Shown: positions 24,102-33,484 of the stretch, piece by piece | Layout of the letters: every line of letters begins with the position of its first letter | How positions within the stretch are numbered: position 1 is the first letter of the stretch | Origin: Bordetella parapertussis | GTDB taxonomy: Bacteria; Pseudomonadota; Gammaproteobacteria; Burkholderiales; Burkholderiaceae_B | DNA length: 64,000 nt | Assembly: GCA_945903445.1 (NCBI GenBank) | Contig: CAMDNZ010000002.1 | Span: 1 to 64,000 of the forward strand | Reading direction: 5' to 3' | Notes under the pieces: generated by a model | What the model saw: only the letters and a program-made list of their open reading frames with translations | What the model was told of the DNA's origin: nothing | The model's database searches: none | Made by a program: the position numbers and the translations under genes

Positions 24102-25715
24102 ATGTCCATACCTCCCTCGTTTATTGCTCGGCTGGCGTTTATCTTTGGCTGTGTTTTTGCAGTCGGCGTCCACGCTGAGTCCTTGAAAATCGGTCTGGCT
24201 TCCGAGCCTACCGCCATCGATCCGCATTATCACAACCTCTCGGCGAATAACGCGTTGGCTGAGCACATATTCGAAACCTTGGTGTCCATGAGTCCCGAGA
24301 TGGCAACGGTTCCGAGTTTGGCCGAATCGTGGAAAGCCATCGACGATCTGACTTGGGAATTCAAGTTGCGGCCGCAAGCCAAGTTCTCCAATGGCGAGCC
24401 GTTCACATCGAAAGATGTCGTGTTCACCATGTGCCGCGTGTTGAACAATGAAACCGCAGGTGCCGGCGGTTTTGCTACTGTCGTCAAGCACATCGTCAAA
24501 ATGGAGACCCCCGACGCGAATACCGTACGCCTGATTACGGCGACACCGTATCCGGTGCTGCCTAACCAGTTGGCGACCGTGTCGATGATTTGGAGCGGCC
24601 TCGCTCCAAGCGATAACCTGACGTACGATCCGGAGGCGGGTTGTGGCGTGAAAGATTGGCCTGCCGTCAGCGATTTCAATAGTGGTCGCGCCGTCATCGG
24701 TACCGGTCCCTACATATTGAAATCGTTCGTTAAGGGTTCGGTCATCGAGCTGACCCGCAACGACGCTTATTGGGGCGAGAAGCCGCACTGGGAAAGCGTT
24801 CGGATGGTGCCGGTGCCGGCCGCCGGCCCACGGTTGACGGGCTTGCTCACAGGTGAGTTCGACTTGATCGAAAGCCCCGCTGCCCGCGACCTGAAGCGAG
24901 TGCAAAGTAGCGGCTTCGACATGTCCATCAAGCCCTCGGCGCGTGTGATATACCTGCAACTGGATACCGGCCGCAACCAAAGCCCGCAGGTCAAGTCGCC
25001 GAAAGGTGATAATCCTTTGCAAGATGTCCGGGTGCGTCAAGCCATGTCGATGGCGATCGACCGAAAAGCCATCGTCGCGAGAGTGATGGATGGTGTAGCA
25101 ACGCCGGCTTACCAATTCTTGCCCGATGGCATGTTTGGCACGCTGAAGCGCGCTCCCGAACTGAAGTACGACCCCGTGGCTGCCAAGGCTTTGCTAGTCG
25201 AAGCTGGCTATCCAGACGGTTTCGAGTTGACCTTGACGGGCCCAAACGACCGCTACATCAACGACGCACAGATCGTGCAAGCCGTCGCGCAGTATCTGGC
25301 GCGCATCGGCATCAAGGCCAACGTCGATACGATGACTCGCTCGGTGTACTTTTCGCGTCGCGCAAAGCGCGACTTTAGCGCGTCGTTGGGTGGCTGGGTG
25401 TCGGACTCGGGCGAAGGCAGTCACTTTATCCAATACCAGATCTCGACAACCGACCCTTCTTCTGGCATGGGCAGCAATAACTACGGTGGCTACTCGAATC
25501 CGAAGTTGGACCGGATATTCCTCGAAGCCATGAGAACGATGGACGACACCAAGCGTGCCGAGCTTATAAATCAGAGCATCGTCATCGCTCTGGAAGACAT
25601 GCCCCACATTCCGCTGCATTTTGAGAACGGCGTGTGGGCTTTCCGCAAAGGCTACGCCTACGAGGGTCGCGCTGACCAGCACACCCTGGCTACGTCCTTT
25701 CGTCCGGTCAAATAA
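24102..25715 (+). CDS. Peptide-type ABC transporter substrate-binding protein (family 5), copy 2
   Basis: A 537-residue paralogue of the preceding gene, similar along the whole length (for example FSNGEPFTSKDVVFT and NDAYWGEKPHW are shared), showing a tandem duplication followed by divergence. The signal peptide MSIPPSFIARLAFIFGCVFA ends near VHAES. TTTGGAG lies 7 nt before the ATG. The two copies differ around the Cys-containing segments and the ligand-facing C-terminal half (HYAASCNPATGRG in copy 1, YQISTTDPSSGMG here), so they probably bind different ligands for the same transporter. Confidence 0.88.
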   Translation: MSIPPSFIARLAFIFGCVFAVGVHAESLKIGLASEPTAIDPHYHNLSANNALAEHIFETLVSMSPEMATVPSLAESWKAIDDLTWEFKLRPQAKFSNGEPFTSKDVVFTMCRVLNNETAGAGGFATVVKHIVKMETPDANTVRLITATPYPVLPNQLATVSMIWSGLAPSDNLTYDPEAGCGVKDWPAVSDFNSGRAVIGTGPYILKSFVKGSVIELTRNDAYWGEKPHWESVRMVPVPAAGPRLTGLLTGEFDLIESPAARDLKRVQSSGFDMSIKPSARVIYLQLDTGRNQSPQVKSPKGDNPLQDVRVRQAMSMAIDRKAIVARVMDGVATPAYQFLPDGMFGTLKRAPELKYDPVAAKALLVEAGYPDGFELTLTGPNDRYINDAQIVQAVAQYLARIGIKANVDTMTRSVYFSRRAKRDFSASLGGWVSDSGEGSHFIQYQISTTDPSSGMGSNNYGGYSNPKLDRIFLEAMRTMDDTKRAELINQSIVIALEDMPHIPLHFENGVWAFRKGYAYEGRADQHTLATSFRPVK

Positions 25716-25746
25716 ACCGTAGCGATAGTTAGATAGGAAGTAGACC

Positions 25747-26724
25747 TTGGCGCTGTTCATCTTACGCAGGCTCATCCAAAGCCTGTTTGTTCTTTTCGCG
25801 GTTTCGGTGGTGGTGTTTTTTGCGGTGTATGCCGTGGGCGACCCCGTCGAGCTGCTGGTGAGTCCCCAGATCGGGCAGGCCGAGCGGGCGGCGGTGGTCG
25901 CTCGTCTCGGTCTGGATCTGCCGATCTGGCAGCAATATGGCCACTTCCTGTGGAATGCGCTGCACGGGGATCTGGGCAGCTCGTTCGTGCATGGCATGCC
26001 GGCCGTCGAGTTGATCGTGCAACGTATGCCCGCCACGTTCGAGTTGGTGGTGGTCGCCATTGCCTTGACCTGTATGTTGGGTATTCCCCTGGGTTTGGTC
26101 GCAGGCCTGTACCGGGATGCCCCGCTGGGTCGGAGCCTCATGGCATCGTCGGTGCTGGGTTTTTCCCTGCCCAACTTCTGGCAAGGCATGGTGTTCATTT
26201 TGCTGTTCGCGGTGTGGCTGGGTTGGTTGCCTGCATCCGGTCGCGGACCCACCGTCGACGTGTTGGGTGTGCCGTTCAGCATTCTGACGGCCGAAGGCTG
26301 GCGACATATCGCGATGCCTGCCATCAATTTGGCCGTCGCCAATATTGCACTGGTGCTGCGTCTGACTGCGTCCGGTGTGGTCGAGGCGCGCAGCCAGGAA
26401 TACGTCCGGTTCGCGCGCGCAAAAGGTGTGACGCCCGGTCGCATCGTACGCCGTCACATCCTGCGCAACATCCTTATCCCCGTGGTGACGGTGATCGGCA
26501 TGGAGTTCGGCACGCTGATCGCTTATTCAACCATCACCGAGACCGTGTTCGCGTGGCCGGGTATGGGCAAGTTGTTGATCGACAGCGTCTATCAGCTCGA
26601 CCGGCCGGTGGTCGTGGCTTACGTGATGCTGGTCACCCTGATCTTTGTGATCACCAATTTGGTCGTCGACATTTTGTATGCCGTGCTGGACCCTCGCGTA
26701 CAACTTCTGGAACCCATGCACTGA
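25747..26724 (+). CDS. Dipeptide/oligopeptide ABC transporter permease (DppB-like)
   Basis: A 325-residue inner-membrane permease with six membrane segments. The N-terminal MALFILRRLIQSLFVLFAVS and the EAA loop (QEYVRFARAKGVTPGRIV) are diagnostic of the DppB/OppB group, as is the final ETVFAWPGMGKLLIDSVYQL. It starts with TTG at 25747 behind AGGAAG. It forms the channel with the DppC-like protein encoded one base after its stop codon. Confidence 0.9.
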   Translation: MALFILRRLIQSLFVLFAVSVVVFFAVYAVGDPVELLVSPQIGQAERAAVVARLGLDLPIWQQYGHFLWNALHGDLGSSFVHGMPAVELIVQRMPATFELVVVAIALTCMLGIPLGLVAGLYRDAPLGRSLMASSVLGFSLPNFWQGMVFILLFAVWLGWLPASGRGPTVDVLGVPFSILTAEGWRHIAMPAINLAVANIALVLRLTASGVVEARSQEYVRFARAKGVTPGRIVRRHILRNILIPVVTVIGMEFGTLIAYSTITETVFAWPGMGKLLIDSVYQLDRPVVVAYVMLVTLIFVITNLVVDILYAVLDPRVQLLEPMH

Positions 26725-26725
26725 T

Positions 26726-27640
26726 ATGTCGCATACTCAAGCTACTGGCCGCGTTCCGACGCGAGAACCCATCGAGAGCACGCCCCGGCGCAATGCCATT
26801 TTAAAGAGACTCTACGCGCGCCCGACGGTGCGCGGTGCGGCCATCGCGCTGGGTGCGTTGATGGCATTCGTGCTGCTGGCACCGTTTTTTGCGCCTCAGG
26901 ATCCCTACGATTTGACGGTGTTGAACATCATGAACGGTCGCCTGCCGCCCGGTAGCGAGCGCATCGAGGGTGGCTGCTATTGGTTAGGTACCGACTCGCA
27001 AGGCCGCGATATGTTGAGCGGCATTTTGTACGGCTTGCGTATCAGTTTGTTGGTGGGCTTGAGTGCCGTGCTGCTGTCCACGATCATCGGTTCGTTGGCC
27101 GGCCTGTTGGCCGCGTTCAAAGGAGGGTGGGTCGACACCCTGGTGATGCGGCTGGTGGATTTCATCCTGGGCTTCCCAACCATTCTGGTGGCACTGGTGC
27201 TGCTGGCCGTGATGGGGCGCGGCGTCGAAAAGGTGGTCATTGCACTAGTGGTCGTGCAGTGGGCGCATTATGCCCGGATCATGCGTGCCCGAGCGCTTCA
27301 AGAGCGACGTAAGGAATACATCGAAGCGGCGCAAAACCTGGGCTATCCGGCTTGGCGCATCATGCTGTGCCATCTCATGCCCAATTGCATGGGGCCGGTG
27401 TTGGTGTTTGCGACCATTCAGATTGCGACCGCCATCGCGCTGGAAGCCACGCTGTCGTTTTTGGGCGTTGGCGTGCCGGTGACCGAGCCGTCTCTGGGTC
27501 TGCTGATCGCCAACGGCTTCGACTACCTGCTCTCGGGCGATTATTGGATCAGCATGTTCCCTGGCGTGGCATTGCTGCTGCTGATTCTCTCTATCAATAT
27601 CATCGGCGACCGCTTACGTGCGGCTTTGGATCCGCGATGA
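26726..27640 (+). CDS. Dipeptide/oligopeptide ABC transporter permease (DppC-like)
   Basis: A 304-residue permease partner of the DppB-like protein. It has the extended N-terminal tail of the group, the periplasmic motif YWLGTDSQGRDMLSGILYGLR, and the EAA loop EYIEAAQNLGYPAWRIMLCH. ATG 26726 follows the previous stop codon by one base. Its own stop overlaps the next ATG in ATGA (27637-27640), so all four transporter genes appear translationally coupled. Confidence 0.9.
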   Translation: MSHTQATGRVPTREPIESTPRRNAILKRLYARPTVRGAAIALGALMAFVLLAPFFAPQDPYDLTVLNIMNGRLPPGSERIEGGCYWLGTDSQGRDMLSGILYGLRISLLVGLSAVLLSTIIGSLAGLLAAFKGGWVDTLVMRLVDFILGFPTILVALVLLAVMGRGVEKVVIALVVVQWAHYARIMRARALQERRKEYIEAAQNLGYPAWRIMLCHLMPNCMGPVLVFATIQIATAIALEATLSFLGVGVPVTEPSLGLLIANGFDYLLSGDYWISMFPGVALLLLILSINIIGDRLRAALDPR

Positions 27641-28617
27641 GCCATCAAGACATTCTGTTGGACGTGCGCGGTCTGCGCACGGCTTTCCATACCCGGGAAG
27701 GGGCTTGGCCTGCCGTAGACGGTGTGGACTTCTCGGTTCGTCGTGGCGAGATCGTCGGTTTGGTGGGCGAGTCGGGGTCAGGCAAATCGGTCACCGGTTT
27801 CTCCCTGATCGGCTTGATCGATCCTCCGGGTGAAGTCGTCGATGGACAGGTTTTGTTCGAGGGCCAGGATCTCTGTGCCATGTCCGAGGAGCAGCTGCGG
27901 GCCTTTCGGGGCGACCAGGTCGCCATGATTTTCCAAGATCCTTTGATGACCTTGAATCCGGTGCTCAAGATCGGCGAACAGATGCGCGAGGCGATCTTCA
28001 CGCATTATCCCGCGACGACGCGTAAAGAGGCAGATGCCCGCTGTCTGGAAGCCCTGGCGATGGTGGGAATACCGGCCGCAGCCAAGCGTCTGAATGCCTA
28101 TCCGCACGAGTTTTCGGGCGGTATGCGCCAGCGCGTGGCGATCGCGATCGCCATGCTCAACAACCCTAAATTGATTATCGCCGACGAACCTACGACGGCA
28201 TTGGATGTGACCATCCAGGCCCAGATTCTGTATCAGATGCAGAAGCTGTGTCGGGCGCACGACACCGCACTGATTTGGATTACGCACGATCTGGGCGTGA
28301 TCGCCGAACTGGCCGATCGTGTGGCGGTGATGTATGCCGGACGCATCGTCGAGACCGGTACTGTGGACGAGGTGCTGTCAACACCGCGTCATCCCTACAC
28401 GCGTGGCTTGCTGGACTCGATGCCGGGCATCGCCGCACCTGGCGCAATGCTGCGTCAGATCAATGGCATGGCGCCCAGTTTGACGGGTCGTGAAGTGGGT
28501 TGTGCCTATCGTCCGCGTTGCCCCAACGCAGTGGCGCGCTGCGCTGAACACTCGCCAGAAGCCACGGTCGAGGGCGAGCGCAGTTATCGCTGCTACGTGC
28601 CCATTTTTTGGAAGTGA
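27637..28617 (+). CDS. Peptide ABC transporter ATP-binding protein (DppD-like)
   Basis: A 326-residue ATPase. Walker A is GESGSGKS near residues 48-55, the Q-loop FQDPLMTLNPV, the signature FSGGMRQRVAIAIA and Walker B LIIADEPTTALDVTIQAQ. The C-terminal extension has the Cys-rich CAYRPRCPNAVARC motif that binds an iron-sulphur cluster in related DppD/OppD proteins. It overlaps the permease gene by 4 bp and is followed by its DppF-type partner 4 bp later. Confidence 0.92.
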   Translation: MSHQDILLDVRGLRTAFHTREGAWPAVDGVDFSVRRGEIVGLVGESGSGKSVTGFSLIGLIDPPGEVVDGQVLFEGQDLCAMSEEQLRAFRGDQVAMIFQDPLMTLNPVLKIGEQMREAIFTHYPATTRKEADARCLEALAMVGIPAAAKRLNAYPHEFSGGMRQRVAIAIAMLNNPKLIIADEPTTALDVTIQAQILYQMQKLCRAHDTALIWITHDLGVIAELADRVAVMYAGRIVETGTVDEVLSTPRHPYTRGLLDSMPGIAAPGAMLRQINGMAPSLTGREVGCAYRPRCPNAVARCAEHSPEATVEGERSYRCYVPIFWK

Positions 28618-28621
28618 TTGA

Positions 28622-29629
28622 ATGAGTGACTTCAACGTCATCGAGCTGAACGGTATTCACAAGCGCTTCGAGAAGCGCCCGGACTTGGCGCAACGCATCT
28701 TATCGGCCTTGGGTTATCCCGCCGATCTGGGTACCGTGCACGCAGTCAATGGCGTCGATCTGACGCTTGCTCGCGGCGAGGTTTTGGGGCTGGTGGGCGA
28801 GTCGGGTTGCGGCAAATCGACGCTGGGTCGCATCGTCGCCGGGCTGGTGCGTCCGACCGAAGGCACGCTGTTTTACAAGGGCCAGGACGCGGTGCAGCTG
28901 AAGGGGCGCGCTAAACTCGAATACACGCTGGGTGTGCAGATGATCTTTCAGGATCCACAAGCCTCGCTCAATCCGCGCCAGCGTTTGCACAGTATTCTGG
29001 GCGAAGCACTGAAGGTGCATAAGCTCGCGGCCGAGGACGAAGTGGACGAGCGGGTCGACGGTGCTCTGGCCGAGGTTGGTCTGAACCCCGAGTACCGCAT
29101 ACGCTATCCGCACCAGATTTCGGGCGGTCAGCGTCAGCGCGTCGGCATTGCGCGTGCGCTGATGGTGCACCCTTCGTTTCTGGTGTGCGACGAGCCTGTG
29201 GCTGCACTGGACGTCTCGATCCAAGCGCAGGTGATCAATCTGTTCATGAATCTGCGCGACCGCCATGGCTTTACCTATCTGTTCATCAGCCATGACTTAG
29301 GCGTCGTTCGGCACATTTCCGACCGGGTCGCCATCATGTACCTGGGACGCATCGTCGAGATCGCGACGGCTAAGGAAATTTTCGCGCGCGCCAATCACCC
29401 CTATACGCAGGCCCTGCTGCTCGAGATGCCAAACGTGGCGCACCGTCGGCGCGCATTCACGCCCATCAAGGGCGAGATTCCGTCGCCGCTCAATCCGCCA
29501 CCGGGCTGCACGTTCCACCCTCGTTGTCCGCAAGCCATGCCACGCTGCAAGGTAGAAGTGCCCCTACTGCGCGATGTCGCAGCGGGTCATCGCTCGGCTT
29601 GCCATTTGAACGATTCGGTTTCGGCATGA
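28622..29629 (+). CDS. Peptide ABC transporter ATP-binding protein (DppF-like)
   Basis: A 335-residue ATPase that forms the heterodimer with the DppD-like protein. Walker A is GESGCGKSTLGR, the Q-loop FQDPQASLNPRQRL, the signature ISGGQRQRVGIARAL and Walker B FLVCDEPVAALDVSIQAQ. The C-terminal GCTFHPRCPQAMPRC cysteine motif matches the DppF/OppF extension. It is the last of the core transporter genes; the M20 peptidase follows 124 bp later on the same strand. Confidence 0.92.
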   Translation: MSDFNVIELNGIHKRFEKRPDLAQRILSALGYPADLGTVHAVNGVDLTLARGEVLGLVGESGCGKSTLGRIVAGLVRPTEGTLFYKGQDAVQLKGRAKLEYTLGVQMIFQDPQASLNPRQRLHSILGEALKVHKLAAEDEVDERVDGALAEVGLNPEYRIRYPHQISGGQRQRVGIARALMVHPSFLVCDEPVAALDVSIQAQVINLFMNLRDRHGFTYLFISHDLGVVRHISDRVAIMYLGRIVEIATAKEIFARANHPYTQALLLEMPNVAHRRRAFTPIKGEIPSPLNPPPGCTFHPRCPQAMPRCKVEVPLLRDVAAGHRSACHLNDSVSA

Positions 29630-29753
29630 CCGTTCGCGTGCCTGCGGCACCATGGCTTATCGTGTGCATGTCGGCGGGAGACGTTCGCATATCGGCCATG
29701 GGCCTTGGCGGCTAGCCTGCGCGCCTGCCGCCCCCCCTTGACTGGAGAACCTC

Positions 29754-30887
29754 ATGTCCGTAGTAGAACGCAGCAGCGACGAATTGGTCGCCGGTATCAG
29801 CGCTTGGATCGCGTGCGAATCGCCTTCGCACGACCCTGCGAGCTTGGAGGCGATGGCCGCTATCGTCGAGGCCCACGGTCGCGCAGCCGGATTGACCGTC
29901 AGGCGTATCGACTTAGGGCCGCAGACCGGTCCTGCATTGGTGCTGTCGAATCGCGCGCCGGATGACCAGCGCACCGGCCTGCTGCTGTTGGCGCACTACG
30001 ACACGGTTCATCCCGTGGGCACCCTGGAGCGCAACGCGCTACGCGTCGAAGACGGCAAGCTGTACGGTCCGGGCACGTACGACATGAAAGCCGGCACGTA
30101 TCTGGCACTGACCGCGCTGGGGGATTTGTCCGCTGCGGGCAGCACCGCCATGCCAGTGGATTTTTTGATCGTGCCCGATGAGGAACTCGGCAGCACATGG
30201 TCGCGCGGCCTCATCGAGTCGCACGCGCGATCGGCGAAGTATGTGTTGGTGTGCGAGCCGGCACGGGCCAATACAGGGCATTGCGTCACGGCTCGCAAAG
30301 GGACAGGTCTGGTGTCGGTGGTGGCGCATGGCCGCCCCGCGCACGCCGGGGTGGCGCACGAGAAGGGTCGCAGCGCGATTCGCGAACTATGTCATCAGAT
30401 CCTGGCGTTGGAGGCCATGACCGACTATGCCGCCGACGTGACGGTCAGCGTCGGCAAAATCGAGGGCGGTACGACCACTAATGTCGTTCCCGACTATGCG
30501 CGGGCCGTCGCCGATTTCAGGGTGCCGACACCCGAGGCGGGTGAACGCTTGCTGGCCAAGATGCGTGCCCTGACCTCGGTCGATCCCGCCGTGCGAATCG
30601 AGGTGGTGGCCAAGATGAATCGCCCGCCCATGACGCGCACCGAAGCGGTCGGAAAATTGCTGACGACGGTGCAGGCGCTGGCCGCTGAAGTCGGTATGAA
30701 CTTGCAGGAAGCCCCAATGACCGGGGGCGGCAGCGATGCCAATTTCGCTGCCGCAGTGGGCGTACCTGCGCTCGACGGTTTGGGTGCCGAGGGCGACGGT
30801 GCGCATACGCTTTTCGAACACGTTATTGTGGCCACGCTGGCGCAGCGGCTCGCCTTTTGGCAACTGATGCTACATAAATTGGTCTGA
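29754..30887 (+). CDS. M20-family metallopeptidase (glutamate carboxypeptidase/CPG2-like)
   Basis: A 377-residue dizinc peptidase. Metal ligands and catalytic residues are in LLLAHYDTVHPVGT, GPGTYDMKAG, FLIVPDEELGS (the Glu-Glu general-base pair) and the C-terminal GVPALDGLGAEGDGAHT. A dimerisation domain (about residues 180-290) includes the GRPAHAGV motif. CPG2-like enzymes release C-terminal glutamate or cleave acyl-amino acids in the cytoplasm or periplasm; no signal peptide is seen, so it should be cytosolic. Location after the peptide transporter suggests it hydrolyses the imported substrate. TGGAG precedes the ATG. Confidence 0.88.
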   Translation: MSVVERSSDELVAGISAWIACESPSHDPASLEAMAAIVEAHGRAAGLTVRRIDLGPQTGPALVLSNRAPDDQRTGLLLLAHYDTVHPVGTLERNALRVEDGKLYGPGTYDMKAGTYLALTALGDLSAAGSTAMPVDFLIVPDEELGSTWSRGLIESHARSAKYVLVCEPARANTGHCVTARKGTGLVSVVAHGRPAHAGVAHEKGRSAIRELCHQILALEAMTDYAADVTVSVGKIEGGTTTNVVPDYARAVADFRVPTPEAGERLLAKMRALTSVDPAVRIEVVAKMNRPPMTRTEAVGKLLTTVQALAAEVGMNLQEAPMTGGGSDANFAAAVGVPALDGLGAEGDGAHTLFEHVIVATLAQRLAFWQLMLHKLV

Positions 30888-31052
30888 TAATAAATGTAAC
30901 GAGTCGAGCTGCAATACGAACAGCAATAGTTGCAACGTCGGACAACGCCTTGAATCGTCCGATTTTTCGCTGCTGCAAGCAGTGGACGAAGCCGATTTTC
31001 CCCGTCATTATCCCTAGCCTGCACATGAAACAGCTTGCAATAGGGGAGATAT

Positions 31053-33230
31053 ATGACGAAACGCGTATCGCGAGGTGGCCTGCAAGTCGCCGTTGTTCTG
31101 GCCGATTTTATCGAACAGGAAGCCTTGCCTGCGGCGGGATTGGCGCCCGAGACATTCTGGCACGGATTCGCTGGGATCGTTGGCGAATTGTCCCGAGCGA
31201 ACGCGCAGCTGTTGTCCGAGCGCGATCGCCTGCAATCGGCGCTCGATGATTGGCATAGCCAATACCCCGGCCCGATCGGCGATATGGCAGCCTACAAGGA
31301 GTTCCTGGTCTCCATCGACTACTTGCTACCGCAGCCGCCCGCAGGAGAAATCGCCACCGAGAACGTGGACACCGAAATCACCGATCAGGCGGGGCCGCAG
31401 TTGGTCGTCCCCGTCTCCAACGCTCGCTATGCCTTGAATGCAGCCAATGCGCGCTGGGGCAGTCTGTACGACGCCTTGTACGGCACCGATGCCATCGACG
31501 AGCACGACGGCCGCCAGCGCGCAGGCGGTTTCAACGCCATACGCGCAGGTGCAGTAGTCGATGCGGCGCGCCGATTCCTCGACCGTAGCGTTCCTTTGGT
31601 TGCGGGTTCGCATGCGTTGGCGAGGGCTTACCGCGTACGCGAAGGACAACTGGACGTCGAGTTGCCCGACGGCGTGACAGGCTTGAAAGAGCCCGCCCTT
31701 TTCGTAGGCTATGTGGGCCGACCCGAACAGCCCGAAAGCATTTTGCTGCGTCACCATGGCCTGCATATCGACATTCAGATCGATCGTTCGCACCCCATTG
31801 GCAGCACCGATGCGGCGGGCGTGAAAGACGTCGTGTTGGAATCGGCGTTGACCACCATCATGGATTGCGAAGACTCTGTAGCGGCCGTGGACGCCGAGGA
31901 CAAGACTCAGGTTTATCGCAACTGGCTCGGGTTGATGCAGGGCACGCTCGTCGAGCAGGTCGCCAAGCAGGGCAAGCAATTCACTCGTGAGTTGGCATCG
32001 GATCGTCATTATGTGGGTGCAGACGGCCAGCCTTTGATTCTGCCGGGCCGTTCGTTGATGTTCATCCGCAACGTGGGTCATTTGATGACGAATCCGGCGG
32101 TGCTCGATGCGGCGGGCAACGAGGTGCCCGAGGGCATTTTGGACGCGGTCGCGACGGTGTTATGTGCCATGCCCGATCTCAAGCGCCGCGCCAATTCCCG
32201 TGCCGGTAGTGTGTATGTCGTCAAACCTAAAATGCATGGTCCCGACGAGGTGGCGTTCGCCAATCGTCTGTTCGATCGGGTCGAAAAACTGCTAGGCCTG
32301 CCGCACAATACGGTCAAGCTCGGCATCATGGACGAAGAACGCCGCACCAGTGTCAACCTGACGGCTTGCATTCTTGCCGCGCGCAATCGCGTGGCGTTCA
32401 TCAACACCGGCTTTTTGGATCGCACGGGCGACGAGATGCACACCGCAATGCTGGCCGGTCCGATGCGTCGCAAAGGCGATATGAAAACGTCGGCATGGAT
32501 CGCCGCTTACGAGAAAGGCAATGTCTTGGCAGGCTTGGCTTGCGGTCTTCGCGGACGGGCCCAAATCGGCAAGGGCATGTGGGCCATGCCCGATTTGATG
32601 GCGGCGATGCTGGCGCAAAAAGGCGCGCAATTGCAAGCGGGCGCAAACACGGCGTGGGTGCCGTCGCCGACGGCGGCTACCTTGCACGCGACGCATTATC
32701 ACGACATCGACGTCGCCGCCGTTCAAGCCGGATTGCAGGCGAGCGCACAGCCGCAGGCCTTGACGGCGCTGTTGACCGATTTATTGAGCGTGCCGGTGGC
32801 CACCCGAGCAGAATGGTCGCAGGCTGAGATCGATCAAGAAGTCGATAACAACGTCCAAGGGATTCTGGGTTATGTCGTACGCTGGGTCGATCAAGGTGTC
32901 GGATGCTCGAAGGTACCGGACATTCACGATGTCGGTTTGATGGAAGACCGCGCCACCTTGCGTATTTCTAGCCAGCATCTGGCGAATTGGCTGCATCATG
33001 GCGTGATCGACGAGGCGAAAGTGCACGCCGCGTTCCAACGTATGGCGAAGGTGGTGGATGAGCAAAATGCAGGCGATCCCGCGTATGTGCCACTGACCGG
33101 CGATTCGCCCACGACGGCCATGCAGGCGGCGCAGGCGCTGGTGTTCGATGGTCTGCGCCAGCCTAGCGGATACACCGAACCCCTGCTTCATGCGTATCGG
33201 CTCCGCTTGAAAGATGCGCAAGCAGGTTGA
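31053..33230 (+). CDS. glcB: Malate synthase G
   Basis: A 725-residue monomeric malate synthase, the normal length for the G isoform, condensing glyoxylate with acetyl-CoA. The conserved core TTIMDCEDSVAAVDAEDK and the MSG signature NTVKLGIMDEERRTSVNL are present, together with the C-terminal catalytic region DNNVQGILGYVVRWVDQGVGCSK. A GGGGAG ribosome-binding site precedes ATG 31053. It sits alone of the glycolate genes; no glcDEF or isocitrate lyase is nearby. It probably disposes of glyoxylate formed from glycine, purines or glycolate. Confidence 0.95.
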   Translation: MTKRVSRGGLQVAVVLADFIEQEALPAAGLAPETFWHGFAGIVGELSRANAQLLSERDRLQSALDDWHSQYPGPIGDMAAYKEFLVSIDYLLPQPPAGEIATENVDTEITDQAGPQLVVPVSNARYALNAANARWGSLYDALYGTDAIDEHDGRQRAGGFNAIRAGAVVDAARRFLDRSVPLVAGSHALARAYRVREGQLDVELPDGVTGLKEPALFVGYVGRPEQPESILLRHHGLHIDIQIDRSHPIGSTDAAGVKDVVLESALTTIMDCEDSVAAVDAEDKTQVYRNWLGLMQGTLVEQVAKQGKQFTRELASDRHYVGADGQPLILPGRSLMFIRNVGHLMTNPAVLDAAGNEVPEGILDAVATVLCAMPDLKRRANSRAGSVYVVKPKMHGPDEVAFANRLFDRVEKLLGLPHNTVKLGIMDEERRTSVNLTACILAARNRVAFINTGFLDRTGDEMHTAMLAGPMRRKGDMKTSAWIAAYEKGNVLAGLACGLRGRAQIGKGMWAMPDLMAAMLAQKGAQLQAGANTAWVPSPTAATLHATHYHDIDVAAVQAGLQASAQPQALTALLTDLLSVPVATRAEWSQAEIDQEVDNNVQGILGYVVRWVDQGVGCSKVPDIHDVGLMEDRATLRISSQHLANWLHHGVIDEAKVHAAFQRMAKVVDEQNAGDPAYVPLTGDSPTTAMQAAQALVFDGLRQPSGYTEPLLHAYRLRLKDAQAG

Positions 33231-33415
33231 TCCCGGTCGGCGGCCCCCGGCCCGGGCGATTACCGCTGCTGACGAGCCCGTTCGAGGCTGTTTGCACCAT
33301 GGTCGGCGGGCTTGCCGTTTTCTAGATGGGCATCGAGCGCGCCTTGCATGCCGTGTCGAATCGTCTGAGATGAGCGGCTCGAAGCAAACGCGGTGCCGGG
33401 GTCCGATCGCATAAT

Positions 33416-33436
33416 TTAATTACTAATAGTAATTAA
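33416..33436. promoter_or_regulatory. 21-bp perfect palindrome upstream of the CMD-domain gene, probable operator
   Basis: TTAATTACTA (33416-33425) and TAGTAATTAA (33427-33436) are perfect 10-bp inverted arms around a single A. It lies 48 bp upstream of the CMD-domain gene start, in an AT-rich patch. A dimeric repressor or activator site is the likely role; the cognate regulator is not in the window. The symmetry is too exact for chance in this GC-rich surrounding. Confidence 0.65.
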
Positions 33437-33484
33437 CGTCATGGTTAATATAACGACAATACGTTAACCGAATCGGTATTTACC

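Noticed and set aside
23080..25115. Long minus-strand frames opposite both binding-protein genes (23080-24081 and 23994-25115)
   Set aside because: They mirror each other because the two sense genes are paralogues; sense frames have signal peptides and family 5 motifs.
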